DNA of 26,706 nt, taken from Thermoplasmata archaeon. GTDB lineage: Archaea; Thermoplasmatota; Thermoplasmata; Thermoplasmatales; Thermoplasmataceae. The stretch lies in NCBI GenBank assembly GCA_021845325.1, contig JAKBRR010000004.1, positions 1 through 26,706 on the forward strand, in the 5' to 3' direction. A program made the translations under genes and the position numbers. A model generated the notes under the pieces. It was not told the origin of the DNA and searched no databases. It was given only the letters and a program-made list of their open reading frames with translations. Shown piece by piece: positions 7,105-14,409 of this stretch. Positions within the stretch are counted from its first letter, which is position 1; each line of letters opens with the position of its first letter.

Positions 7105-8784
7105 ATGACCAGATTTGTTTTGATTTCAGATACTACTTTAAGCTATGAATACCGAAATTTCCCGTTACTTGATTTTCTTCCATGCGCCCCGGGTAAGGCA
7201 GTACCGGAAAATATCTATAAATTCCTCAGGGGACCCCCACCTGCAGCAAGGCCAAATGGCGAGATTCTCTTTGCGCCTTATTCCTTGAGAAAGCTTGAAG
7301 CCTCCCTTCTCACAAGATTCAGAAAGGAGGATATTGCGGTTGCCCACGAAGACTACCTTCAGAATTTCATAAAGGACGATACAGAAATCATAGCGGTATC
7401 CACCATGGATCCTCTGGGTATAGGGCCAACAACAATGTCCTATCACGCCCTTCTGGGCGGTTCTTTAGATGCATGGGTAAGAAGAGAATGGGACAGCCTT
7501 ATGGCAAAAATAAACGCCGCCAGGGCTGGAAAGAAAGCAAAGCTGATCGTTGGCGGACCCGGGGTATGGGAATTTACAATTCTCAGAGATGAGATAGAAA
7601 AATATCATTTTGATTACATATTCCAGGGAGAATCCGATGATATACTCCCGGATCTCTTTGAACAGATTGCTGAAAATGACCTTGATCCTGCCATGTTCCA
7701 GCGCGGTTACATGAGTTATGATGATAATTTTAAGAAAATTACCAAAAAGGATGATCTTTTCATAGCCAGAGGATTTTCTAAAGCAGCTTATCCTAAACTG
7801 GAAGAGATACCAAGGATCGTTAACCCCTCTGTTAAGGGAATGGTTGAGGTTATGAGAGGATGCGGCATAGGTTGTGACTTTTGTGAGGTGACCCTCAGAC
7901 CGCTAAGATACCAGCCAACAGAATACGTAATGGATGAAGTGAGAGTAAATGCTCAGGCAGGATTCCCCAATGCATGGCTTCACTCAGATGAAATTTTTGC
8001 ATATAAGCATGGGAATATGTATGTTCCAAACGAAGATGCACTTCAGGATCTTTTCTCAGGAGTAATGTCCATAAAGGGCGTAAAAAGTTCCAATCCAACA
8101 CATGGCAGAATATCAATTCCGGCTGGCTATCCTGAAATGATTGAGAGACTTTCCAGGACCTTAAAGGCAGGTCCGAAAAACTGGATCGGTCTTCAAACAG
8201 GTGTTGAGACTGGTAGTGATGAACTGGCCAGGAAACATATGCCAAACAAGACATTACCATTGAAAATTGGACCTGATGGAAGCTGGCAGGAAATTGTCTG
8301 GCAGGGAGTAAATGTTGAAACAAGAAATTACTGGCGCCCGGCATTCACCATTCAGGTCGGTCAGAATGGTGAGACTGTTGAAGACAACTGGGACACCGTT
8401 GCAATGATAAACAGGTTAAGCAACTCTTTCTCCGGAGACAGACCGTTTGAATTTACAATAACGCCACTAATAAATGTACCTCTGGGCAGAATCAAATCAA
8501 AGACTCTGAACAGAGATATGCTCACAACTGATATGATGGCGGTATTCTATGCCTCATACAGACATCTGGCAAAGATGGCTACCAGAGATGGATTCAGGGA
8601 TACAACTGGAAATTTTATAGCCAGATTGGGTACCGGCTCAGTAATTTCCTTTGGCGGTTACATGATGATGAAATTTATTGAGAAGAGGGCAAGAAAGATG
8701 GGTGTTGATATTGACCGTGTCAAAAACTACGGTTTGAACTCGTCAAGGGAAATAACATCTTTGTCTGTACTATCAAGGGCATGA
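7105..8784 (+). CDS. B12-binding-type radical SAM protein; candidate GDGT ring synthase-like enzyme
   Basis: Radical SAM enzyme with an N-terminal region of cobalamin-binding type (about 1-200, including 'IIAVSTMDPLGIGPTTMSY' and 'KLIVGGPGVWEF'). The SAM-radical core follows, with its [4Fe-4S] site Cys253, Cys257, Cys260 in 'RGCGIGCDFC' (C-x3-C-x2-C). Length is 559. 'APYSLRKLEASLL' and 'FCEVTLRPLRYQP' look like the long archaeal B12-binding radical SAM group, to which the tetraether ring synthases GrsA/GrsB are assigned. Membership is a hypothesis from pattern memory. Thermoplasmatales make cyclised tetraether lipids, so the role would fit. The next gene starts inside the stop codon (ATGA overlap), so the two are translated as a unit. 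A palindrome covers the promoter. Confidence 0.8.
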   Translation: MTRFVLISDTTLSYEYRNFPLLDFLPCAPGKAVPENIYKFLRGPPPAARPNGEILFAPYSLRKLEASLLTRFRKEDIAVAHEDYLQNFIKDDTEIIAVSTMDPLGIGPTTMSYHALLGGSLDAWVRREWDSLMAKINAARAGKKAKLIVGGPGVWEFTILRDEIEKYHFDYIFQGESDDILPDLFEQIAENDLDPAMFQRGYMSYDDNFKKITKKDDLFIARGFSKAAYPKLEEIPRIVNPSVKGMVEVMRGCGIGCDFCEVTLRPLRYQPTEYVMDEVRVNAQAGFPNAWLHSDEIFAYKHGNMYVPNEDALQDLFSGVMSIKGVKSSNPTHGRISIPAGYPEMIERLSRTLKAGPKNWIGLQTGVETGSDELARKHMPNKTLPLKIGPDGSWQEIVWQGVNVETRNYWRPAFTIQVGQNGETVEDNWDTVAMINRLSNSFSGDRPFEFTITPLINVPLGRIKSKTLNRDMLTTDMMAVFYASYRHLAKMATRDGFRDTTGNFIARLGTGSVISFGGYMMMKFIEKRARKMGVDIDRVKNYGLNSSREITSLSVLSRA

Positions 8785-9896
8785 ACAAATTTATAATCAA
8801 AAATAGAAAGCCTCTTGAAAGTTCATTTGTGCCTGAGGAGATTCTTCACCGCAATGTTGAAGTGGAAAAGATTGAAAGATCTGTGATTCTACCTCTGAGG
8901 ATGGGATCATCAACCAACCTTTTAATACATGGCGATTCCGGAACCGGTAAAACTGTCACCATGAAATATGTAGTTTCAAGGCACCCGGAAATGAGTATAT
9001 TTTATGAAAATGCAATTTCCAGCGGTAATTTCAAAAATATTCTAATATCAGTTTTGAGAAGCATGGGAAAGGTAATGCCAGATCGTGGGACCAGCTATTC
9101 GCAAATATTCAGGAGCATGTCGCTTTCCACTTCCGGCACCGGAGTTTTGATAATAGTGGACGAATGTGCCAATGCAATCAGAATGGATCCAAATGGCCTT
9201 TACAATATTCTGCGTGCTGGTGAGCTCTATGGCGTAACCCTTGGAGTAATACTCGTTTCGGTTGATGATCCCCTTATATATATGAGTGAAAGAGAGAGAA
9301 AAACTTTGGGCCTCTTTTCCGGAATGAAATTTTCAAAATATTCTGAGGAAGAACTTTATTCCATACTGATGCAGAGGGTATCCCTATCGCTTCAGGAAGG
9401 TACATATTCCGAAGAGACCATCAGATATATTGCTGAGATATCTTCTTCATTCGGCAGTGCAAGGGTTGCCATAGAATTGCTTCAAAAGGCTGCGTACAGC
9501 GCAGAATACCGGGAAGGCAGTGAAATATCAGGCGAGGATGTCAGGACAGCCAAATCCATGATCAATCCGTATCTCACTGAAAGTAAACTTTCTGAGCTGG
9601 AAAGCGACGAACTAGTGGTTCTTCTTGCTGTATGCCAGGCTCTGGAAAATTCAAGCAGTACAGATACTGCAGATGTTTACGAAAGGTCTACCTCGCTCTT
9701 TGAACTTTATGGCCGCAAACCCATGGATCTTCCGTTCATATATCGAACGACGAAAAAATTGCAAACTCTAGGTATCATTGAAGGCCGGATAACAGGAAAG
9801 GGCGACCGGAAAGGCGTTGAAAAGAGACTTACACTGAGCGATGTGCCTGTTGCCATATTAGCAGACAAGCTCAGGCAGATTCTTGACAGGCTTTAA
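8781..9896 (+). CDS. Orc1/Cdc6-family AAA+ ATPase (divergent paralogue)
   Basis: Archaeal Orc1/Cdc6 family: AAA+ ATPase plus C-terminal winged helix, used in origin binding and, in some paralogues, in transcriptional control. Walker A 'GDSGTGKT' (51-58). Walker B 'GVLIIVDECANA' has DE at 127-128 but Cys-Ala instead of the usual acidic or Asp/Ala pattern. Sensor 2 region 'GSARVAIELL' keeps its arginine. The winged helix covers about 290-371 ('FIYRTTKKLQTLGIIEG'). Length 371 is normal. It overlaps the radical SAM gene by 4 bases and ends 5 bases from the convergent polymerase gene. No AT-rich origin with repeats lies beside it, so it may be a secondary paralogue rather than the main initiator. 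Confidence 0.85.
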   Translation: MNKFIIKNRKPLESSFVPEEILHRNVEVEKIERSVILPLRMGSSTNLLIHGDSGTGKTVTMKYVVSRHPEMSIFYENAISSGNFKNILISVLRSMGKVMPDRGTSYSQIFRSMSLSTSGTGVLIIVDECANAIRMDPNGLYNILRAGELYGVTLGVILVSVDDPLIYMSERERKTLGLFSGMKFSKYSEEELYSILMQRVSLSLQEGTYSEETIRYIAEISSSFGSARVAIELLQKAAYSAEYREGSEISGEDVRTAKSMINPYLTESKLSELESDELVVLLAVCQALENSSSTDTADVYERSTSLFELYGRKPMDLPFIYRTTKKLQTLGIIEGRITGKGDRKGVEKRLTLSDVPVAILADKLRQILDRL

Positions 9897-9901
9897 TGAT
9901 A

Positions 9902-11911
9902 TTATTCAAGCCAGTTTTCAAGGGTGATTCTTCTGTTTGCCTTTGCATATGATATAATATACTGAAAAGGTTCAAATGCCCTGTGTATATATTTTTCATA
10001 GAAATTATAATCAGGAATATCTTCAGGGTTTTCTGCTATTATATGCCTCTTTCCGTCTTTTACAAGGACCTCCATTCTCTGCCCGGGGTTTTCATCCATA
10101 CCTGAAAGGCGCATGGATCTTATTGCGGCTTTCTGAATATTTTCCACACGGTAATCTTCAAGTCTTCTGGTTGGCTTTAAATTCAGAATAAAATCTTCCT
10201 TTCCCATCTTCCTTATTTTTGAAATGTATCTGTTCCGTATCTGGTAAAGCTTCTCTGATGCTTCACCTATTTCATGTATATTTTTGCAATCAGAGAGTAT
10301 ACCAAGCAATTCTCTCTGCATTTTTCTTGATATATCAGGGACATCACTTCTCCTCAGATCTATACCCCTCACCTTCATGCCTGAGTTTTTCTTCCTCCCG
10401 AAATATCTGTTAAGAGAACCTAGACCTGATCTTGCAGGCGGTACAAAGAGCCAGTCATAATGAGCGTCAAGAACTATATTTATCATGGTTTCCTTTTTTA
10501 TTCTCCTTATTGCCTGAATTATGTTGCCTTCCCCTGTTATCCAAAGAGAATCAACTATTCCATGTATGATAGTAAATCCTTCCTCCTCACATATCCTCAT
10601 TGCCCTTGAAAGTGCCCATCTGCCTATGGATGTTATGGCCTCATGGAGTTCAATCCTGCCAAACCTGGCATTCTTGTATCCTGTATAGCCGAATGAGGTA
10701 ACGAGAAGCCATTTCAAAGCGGTATCCCTGTTTGAATACACCGCTCCCATGGGCTTTATGGTTTTGTATATGAGCCTCTCCTTAAGAAGTGGTTCTATGG
10801 CACTGGAAAGAAAGCCTCTGTCCATATGCACATAATATGGATTGTCACCAGGAAGTTTTATTATTCCATGTCCGGGCGATGCCGTTACTGTTTCCGGGGA
10901 GAGATTGTAATTAACAATTATGGTAGGATACATGGATGAGAAATCAATTTCATATATGTTTTCATATATTCCGGGATCAGGCTGCAACACAAACCCGCCC
11001 TTGTCTGTTACAAAAAGGGTTTCAATAGTTTTTTCCTTTTCGTGATCGTCCTTGAAAGCGGGAACAAGTATGCCGGATGAAAGGGCATTGTATATCTCCA
11101 TTGACGAAACGGCAGTACCGGGAGTGACGTTTGATGCCGTTTCAGGATTCAATGATGATATTTTCGATATTTCATAAATTCCATCCATGCCACTTTCAGA
11201 ATAAATCATTGACGACTGGCTTATGCATATTTTACCATTTATTCTCACCCTGTCAGGACTATAATGCACCTGTCCGTATGATTCGTAAGTACCCCCCCTG
11301 TTCTTTCTTATTCCAGGAATTTTGTATCCCGAATGTTCCATCCTCAGGAGAAATCTGTAAAAAGTACCGAGATGGTTATTATATATAATTACTGTTGAAT
11401 CATCTATGGCAGAGCTTACTCGTTCCATTGCGTTTTTGAAATTCTGTTCGACGGATCCATTTATTATGGCTCCAGAAAATTCTCCGGATTTTCCCTCTCT
11501 AATTATTATTTGAGCTGTTGATATATCCGGGTCCATATCGTACAGGGAATCTTTTTGAAAAAACCTGAGTTTATTCTGTGCCATGAATCTTAGAACCGGA
11601 TCTATGGCAGCGTTGAAAACAGAAAATTTCCTTCCATAGCCGCAGTATTGAACAATCCTTATGATTTCCCTTTCCATTGAAGGGCTTACTGTTACTTTGA
11701 TCCCGTTGAGGTTTCCAAATATATCCTGTGCTTCGATCCATGTATAGTCTATCCAATCGGAGTCATCAAACTGCCTTGACAGGAATTCCAGATCATATTT
11801 GTCTCCGGAAATGAATATATTAGAATAATTTCTGTACATAGTTTTTTCAATCTTCCCCCCAATTAATTTCCATAGAGTTATTCTGTCTGTTCCTGTGGCA
11901 TTGATGATCAT
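9902..11911 (-). CDS. polB2: Family B DNA polymerase, PolB2-type, without recognisable exonuclease motifs
   Basis: Family B polymerase of the archaeal PolB2 type. Motif A is intact ('DFSSMYPTIIVNYNLSP', first Asp at about 323). Motif B is 'KWLLVTSFGYTGYKNARFG', the PolB2 variant in place of K-x3-NS-x-YG. Motif C is 'HGIVDS' instead of YGDTDS: the first Asp is Ile, the second is kept. In the exonuclease region the Exo I Asp-x-Glu is absent ('STAQIIIREG') and 'IYNNHLGTFYRFLL' lacks the Exo II Asp, so proofreading is probably lost. At 669 residues it is shorter than replicative PolB (about 770-900). I start at ATG 11911, one base after the preceding stop and with an AGGCGA site; TTG at 11926 is possible. 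Last gene of a three-gene overlapping unit. Likely role is damage tolerance rather than replication (inference). Confidence 0.85.
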   Translation of the reverse strand: MIINATGTDRITLWKLIGGKIEKTMYRNYSNIFISGDKYDLEFLSRQFDDSDWIDYTWIEAQDIFGNLNGIKVTVSPSMEREIIRIVQYCGYGRKFSVFNAAIDPVLRFMAQNKLRFFQKDSLYDMDPDISTAQIIIREGKSGEFSGAIINGSVEQNFKNAMERVSSAIDDSTVIIYNNHLGTFYRFLLRMEHSGYKIPGIRKNRGGTYESYGQVHYSPDRVRINGKICISQSSMIYSESGMDGIYEISKISSLNPETASNVTPGTAVSSMEIYNALSSGILVPAFKDDHEKEKTIETLFVTDKGGFVLQPDPGIYENIYEIDFSSMYPTIIVNYNLSPETVTASPGHGIIKLPGDNPYYVHMDRGFLSSAIEPLLKERLIYKTIKPMGAVYSNRDTALKWLLVTSFGYTGYKNARFGRIELHEAITSIGRWALSRAMRICEEEGFTIIHGIVDSLWITGEGNIIQAIRRIKKETMINIVLDAHYDWLFVPPARSGLGSLNRYFGRKKNSGMKVRGIDLRRSDVPDISRKMQRELLGILSDCKNIHEIGEASEKLYQIRNRYISKIRKMGKEDFILNLKPTRRLEDYRVENIQKAAIRSMRLSGMDENPGQRMEVLVKDGKRHIIAENPEDIPDYNFYEKYIHRAFEPFQYIISYAKANRRITLENWLE

Positions 11912-11912
11912 T

Positions 11913-12137
11913 TTATCGCCTGTCAAGCAATTTTATTATCTCCATTAGTATGGAAATGACAAATCTGAGTTCTGCTTCAATATCTCCTGCAGATAGTTCT
12001 CCGGAATGTTTCCTGCCCATGATCATCAAAGTTTCAAGCACTTGCAGATCTTCCTTCCTCATGGATTCCTTTGAAGAAGCAATCCTTGAGCATAGTGCCT
12101 CTACAGCCTGCCTTGAAGTGGTTGTCGATCTTCCCAA
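11913..12137 (-). CDS. Small helical protein of the PolB2 cassette, 74 residues
   Basis: I do not recognise a named family. The 74-residue sequence is predicted almost entirely helical, with a basic, Ser/Thr-rich N-terminus ('GRSTTTSRQAVEAL'), a central helix ('KEDLQVLETLMIMGRK') and an amphipathic C-terminal helix ('AELRFVISILMEIIKLL'), suited to bridging two partners. The start is a TTG at 12137, chosen because a strong Shine-Dalgarno sequence (ggaggag) lies about 5 bases upstream inside the preceding gene. It overlaps that gene by 37 bases. Its stop is one base from the polymerase ATG. This arrangement means coupled translation and suggests that it works with the polymerase and the RecA-like protein. 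Confidence 0.7.
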   Translation of the reverse strand: MGRSTTTSRQAVEALCSRIASSKESMRKEDLQVLETLMIMGRKHSGELSAGDIEAELRFVISILMEIIKLLDRR

Positions 12138-12571
12138 ATTTTCTCCTCCTCTGCCCTTATGCCTGCCATGGCCAGTTCTGCGGACTTCATGAAATATTTT
12201 AGCTTACCCGCCTTTCCAATCACGTTAAAAATTATGCGTGAGCCCTGAATTGATGACTTTATCCTGAGCGATTCAAGTATAGTTTCTATCATTACAAGGT
12301 CCCATTCATCTGACACCCTTGAATATATGAATAATATTGCCTTTTCTATGTATTGCTCCCTTAGTATACGAACAAGCTGATATGAAGTTAATACGCGTTG
12401 AACAAACACATCCTTTCCCTGAAGCATTTTCAGGTGATGTCCTGTTAAAATTATTCCGTCTGAGATAAGAAGGTTGATCTTCCCCTCATCGCCCATATAA
12501 TCCATGCTTTTCATGAAGGAAGCCCATGTAAAGCTTTCTGTAACCCATATGCGCAGATATCCTCTTTTCAC
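12101..12571 (-). CDS. RecA/RadA-like core protein lacking Walker A, first gene of the PolB2 cassette
   Basis: The 156-residue protein reads like the central part of a RecA/RadA/KaiC-type fold. 'KINLLISDGIILTGHHLKML' sits where RadA has its Walker A-following strand, then come 'VFVQRVLTSYQLVRILREQ', a hydrophobic strand 'KAILFIYS' at the Walker B position without acidic residues, and 'SRIIFNVIGK' as the last core strand. No P-loop is present, so it cannot bind ATP in the usual way. This is a fold guess from pattern, not a database match. The GTG at 12571 is the only canonical start in a frame open from 12682, and a TATA-like element (acatattg) lies about 26 bases upstream. By analogy with bacterial ImuA it could be a non-catalytic accessory to the polymerase. 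Confidence 0.65.
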   Translation of the reverse strand: MKRGYLRIWVTESFTWASFMKSMDYMGDEGKINLLISDGIILTGHHLKMLQGKDVFVQRVLTSYQLVRILREQYIEKAILFIYSRVSDEWDLVMIETILESLRIKSSIQGSRIIFNVIGKAGKLKYFMKSAELAMAGIRAEEEKIWEDRQPLQGRL

Positions 12572-12609
12572 CAGATTGAAATCTCTTCTGCAACAATATG
12601 TTTGTTCAT
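12568..12609 (-). other. Possible 13-codon upstream reading frame coupled to the RecA-like gene
   Basis: ATG at 12609 opens a 13-codon frame (MNKHIVAEEISIW) whose TGA overlaps the GTG start of the RecA-like gene (GTGA). Stop/start overlaps of this kind are common coupling devices in archaea. The same frame is open further upstream without another ATG. It may be a leader, a decayed N-terminus or chance. Confidence 0.25.
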
Positions 12610-12751
12610 GAGAAAAAAAATGAGTAAATAGTCCAAAACAGCGGTTTTCCTGATAAAATTCAGCCTTAAGACCAACCGTCCATCAACTCCTAAAAGTTCT
12701 GTGGCATTTTATTATTTCAAGAGAATTTCAGTCTTATAATTGGAATAGTAT

Positions 12752-12761
12752 ACTATATATA
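12752..12761 (+). promoter_or_regulatory. TATA-like promoter of the small membrane protein gene
   Basis: actatatata, centred about 26 bases before the ATG at 12783, consistent with a leaderless transcript. It lies inside an imperfectly spaced inverted repeat (agtata-5 bases-tatact, 12747-12763), which may only reflect the AT-rich composition. Confidence 0.6.
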
Positions 12762-12782
12762 CTTCTATGATAATAGCTACAA

Positions 12783-13091
12783 ATGACTGACCTTAGTCCG
12801 ACATTAATACTGGCCCTTACTTTTGTAGTTGGGCTCCTTTTAGGTCTTGCCATAAAGAAGGGGGTTGTAGCCCTTATTCTGGGATTGGTTGCAATATTTC
12901 TGGCATCATACATTGGATTTTCACTTGCTCCAAATTATTCAGTTCAGGATATTCTCAATAAAATAGGAAGCCATACAAGTATTGTTGTAGATGAAGTTCA
13001 AAAACTCATAAGTATAGGCTATGATGCATCGCTGACCATTACAATTGCTCTATTTGCTGTAGGCTTATTAATAGGTTTATGGAAAGGATGA
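12783..13091 (+). CDS. Small integral membrane protein, three predicted TM segments
   Basis: 102 residues, no recognised family. Two adjoining hydrophobic segments at about 6-23 ('LILALTFVVGLLLGLAI') and 28-48 ('VALILGLVAIFLASYIGFSLA') are separated by a short basic turn ('KKG'). A soluble stretch of about 30 residues follows ('NYSVQDILNKIGSHTS'), then a third segment at about 82-100 ('LTITIALFAVGLLIGLW'). The lysine turn between segments 1 and 2 suggests a cytoplasmic loop. The ATG has a clear TATA-like box 26 bases upstream. Monocistronic, divergent from the PolB2 cassette and convergent with aroA. The function cannot be inferred. Confidence 0.75.
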   Translation: MTDLSPTLILALTFVVGLLLGLAIKKGVVALILGLVAIFLASYIGFSLAPNYSVQDILNKIGSHTSIVVDEVQKLISIGYDASLTITIALFAVGLLIGLWKG

Positions 13092-13143
13092 AATTGCATA
13101 TGAAAATGTGATTCCTGATTTAAAAACATAAAATTTTGTATCC

Positions 13144-14409
13144 TTAATGCGATTCCATGAAAACACCAAGACTTTGAAGATCATTGAAAAAATCTGCATA
13201 GCTTTTCTTGACATTTTCTGTGTTGCAAAGAGTGGTATCAGATCCAGAAATAACTATTGCTACTGCTGCAGCCATGATCATCCTGTGATCTTTAAAATCA
13301 AATGAGTAAGGTTGTTTGATTTCCTTTCCCCTTCGTATATTCAAGGTCGTTCCATCTTTTATTATGGATGCCCCAAAATCCTCTGCCAATTTTATGATAG
13401 ATGATGCTCTATCGCTCTCCTTGAATGATAATCTGCCAATATTTCTGATCTTTATTCCATTTTCAGAAAAAATACCTATGACCGACATTATGGGGGCAAG
13501 ATCCGGATTTTGATCTGCATCAAGTTCCACAGAATCGAGTTGCGATTGCCTGCATTCAATCTCAAGACCGTTTTCATCTTTTTGGAGTGTCTTCAAATAA
13601 GGTTTTAATATATTGAGAATAGCGGAATCGGGCTGAAGAGAATTTGCCGAAAGTCCTGAAACTCTTATCCCCTCCTTTGAACCAAGTAATCCGAGAACGA
13701 TAAAATATGCTGCTGATGAAAAATCTGATTCCACCATTAATTTAATTTGCCCCTTGTATGGAGTACCGGAAACAGAAATGGTTTGATTTTCTCTTGTCAC
13801 AGTAAAACCAAAATCTGAAAGACACTTTTCTGTAATATCAATATAGCCTGTTGAAGTGTTTTTTCCCTCTATGATTATTTTTCCTTCTAATAATCCTCCT
13901 GCGAAGAGTAACATCAGGGAACTTACAAACTGAGAGCTCAATCCGCCATTGATTTTCATGTCCATTGATTGAATGTGTGATGAGTCCAACTCTATTTCAT
14001 TTTTTGAAATGCGTTTAATTTTTACCCCTGCTGCAGTGAGAGCCGATTCCAGTGGCCCGTTTGGCCTGACTGAAAGTGATTCTGCAAGCTCATAGACAGT
14101 TTTGCACCTCATTCCTGATATTAAGCCCATCGATAAACGAAAAGAAGTGGCTGATTCTCCCGCATAGACTTTTTCAGGGCACTTGAATTTACCGTTTATT
14201 GAAATTTCACGGTCTCTGTAATCAACTGTAAAATTTGAATCTCTTGCTATCCCCATTGCCACCATTTCATCCTCAGAACCTGAAACGTTAAGGATTTTAG
14301 TGGAACCTTCCCTGCTCATCGCCAGCAGGATATACCTTTGCGTGAAACTCTTGCTTGATGGTGGTGTTATAGTTCCAGCTAGATGATGTGCTTTTAATTT
14401 AACCTTCAT
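13144..14409 (-). CDS. aroA: 3-phosphoshikimate 1-carboxyvinyltransferase (EPSP synthase)
   Basis: Transfers the enolpyruvyl group of PEP to shikimate 3-phosphate, the sixth step of chorismate synthesis. The family signatures are present in order: 'PPSSKSFTQRY' near the N-terminus (the SKS-R substrate site), 'AGESATSFRL' (the position of GNAGTAMR), 'SVRPNGPL', 'SSQFVSSLM', 'DFSSAAYF', 'NPDLAPI' and 'KESDRA'. Length 421 is normal, two inside-out alpha/beta domains, cytoplasmic. The ATG overlaps the end of aroK by 11 bases, so translation is coupled. It is the last gene of aroB-aroE-aroK-aroA, and its order after the kinase matches the reaction order. Confidence 0.95.
   Translation of the reverse strand: MKVKLKAHHLAGTITPPSSKSFTQRYILLAMSREGSTKILNVSGSEDEMVAMGIARDSNFTVDYRDREISINGKFKCPEKVYAGESATSFRLSMGLISGMRCKTVYELAESLSVRPNGPLESALTAAGVKIKRISKNEIELDSSHIQSMDMKINGGLSSQFVSSLMLLFAGGLLEGKIIIEGKNTSTGYIDITEKCLSDFGFTVTRENQTISVSGTPYKGQIKLMVESDFSSAAYFIVLGLLGSKEGIRVSGLSANSLQPDSAILNILKPYLKTLQKDENGLEIECRQSQLDSVELDADQNPDLAPIMSVIGIFSENGIKIRNIGRLSFKESDRASSIIKLAEDFGASIIKDGTTLNIRRGKEIKQPYSFDFKDHRMIMAAAVAIVISGSDTTLCNTENVKKSYADFFNDLQSLGVFMESH

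Noticed and set aside
7895..8344. 149-codon open frame on the minus strand inside the radical SAM gene
   Set aside because: It lies wholly opposite a well-supported gene, its residue composition (many His, Leu, Ser, Phe) is that of an antisense shadow, and it has no promoter.
8600..9950. Replication origin next to the orc1/cdc6 gene
   Set aside because: No intergenic AT-rich region or repeated origin-recognition boxes: the gene overlaps its upstream neighbour and ends 5 bases from its downstream neighbour.
9902..11926. TTG at 11926 as the start of the polymerase
   Set aside because: ATG at 11911 is one base after the preceding stop and has an AGGCGA site at suitable distance; the TTG would add five residues before conserved sequence. 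It is kept as an alternative only.
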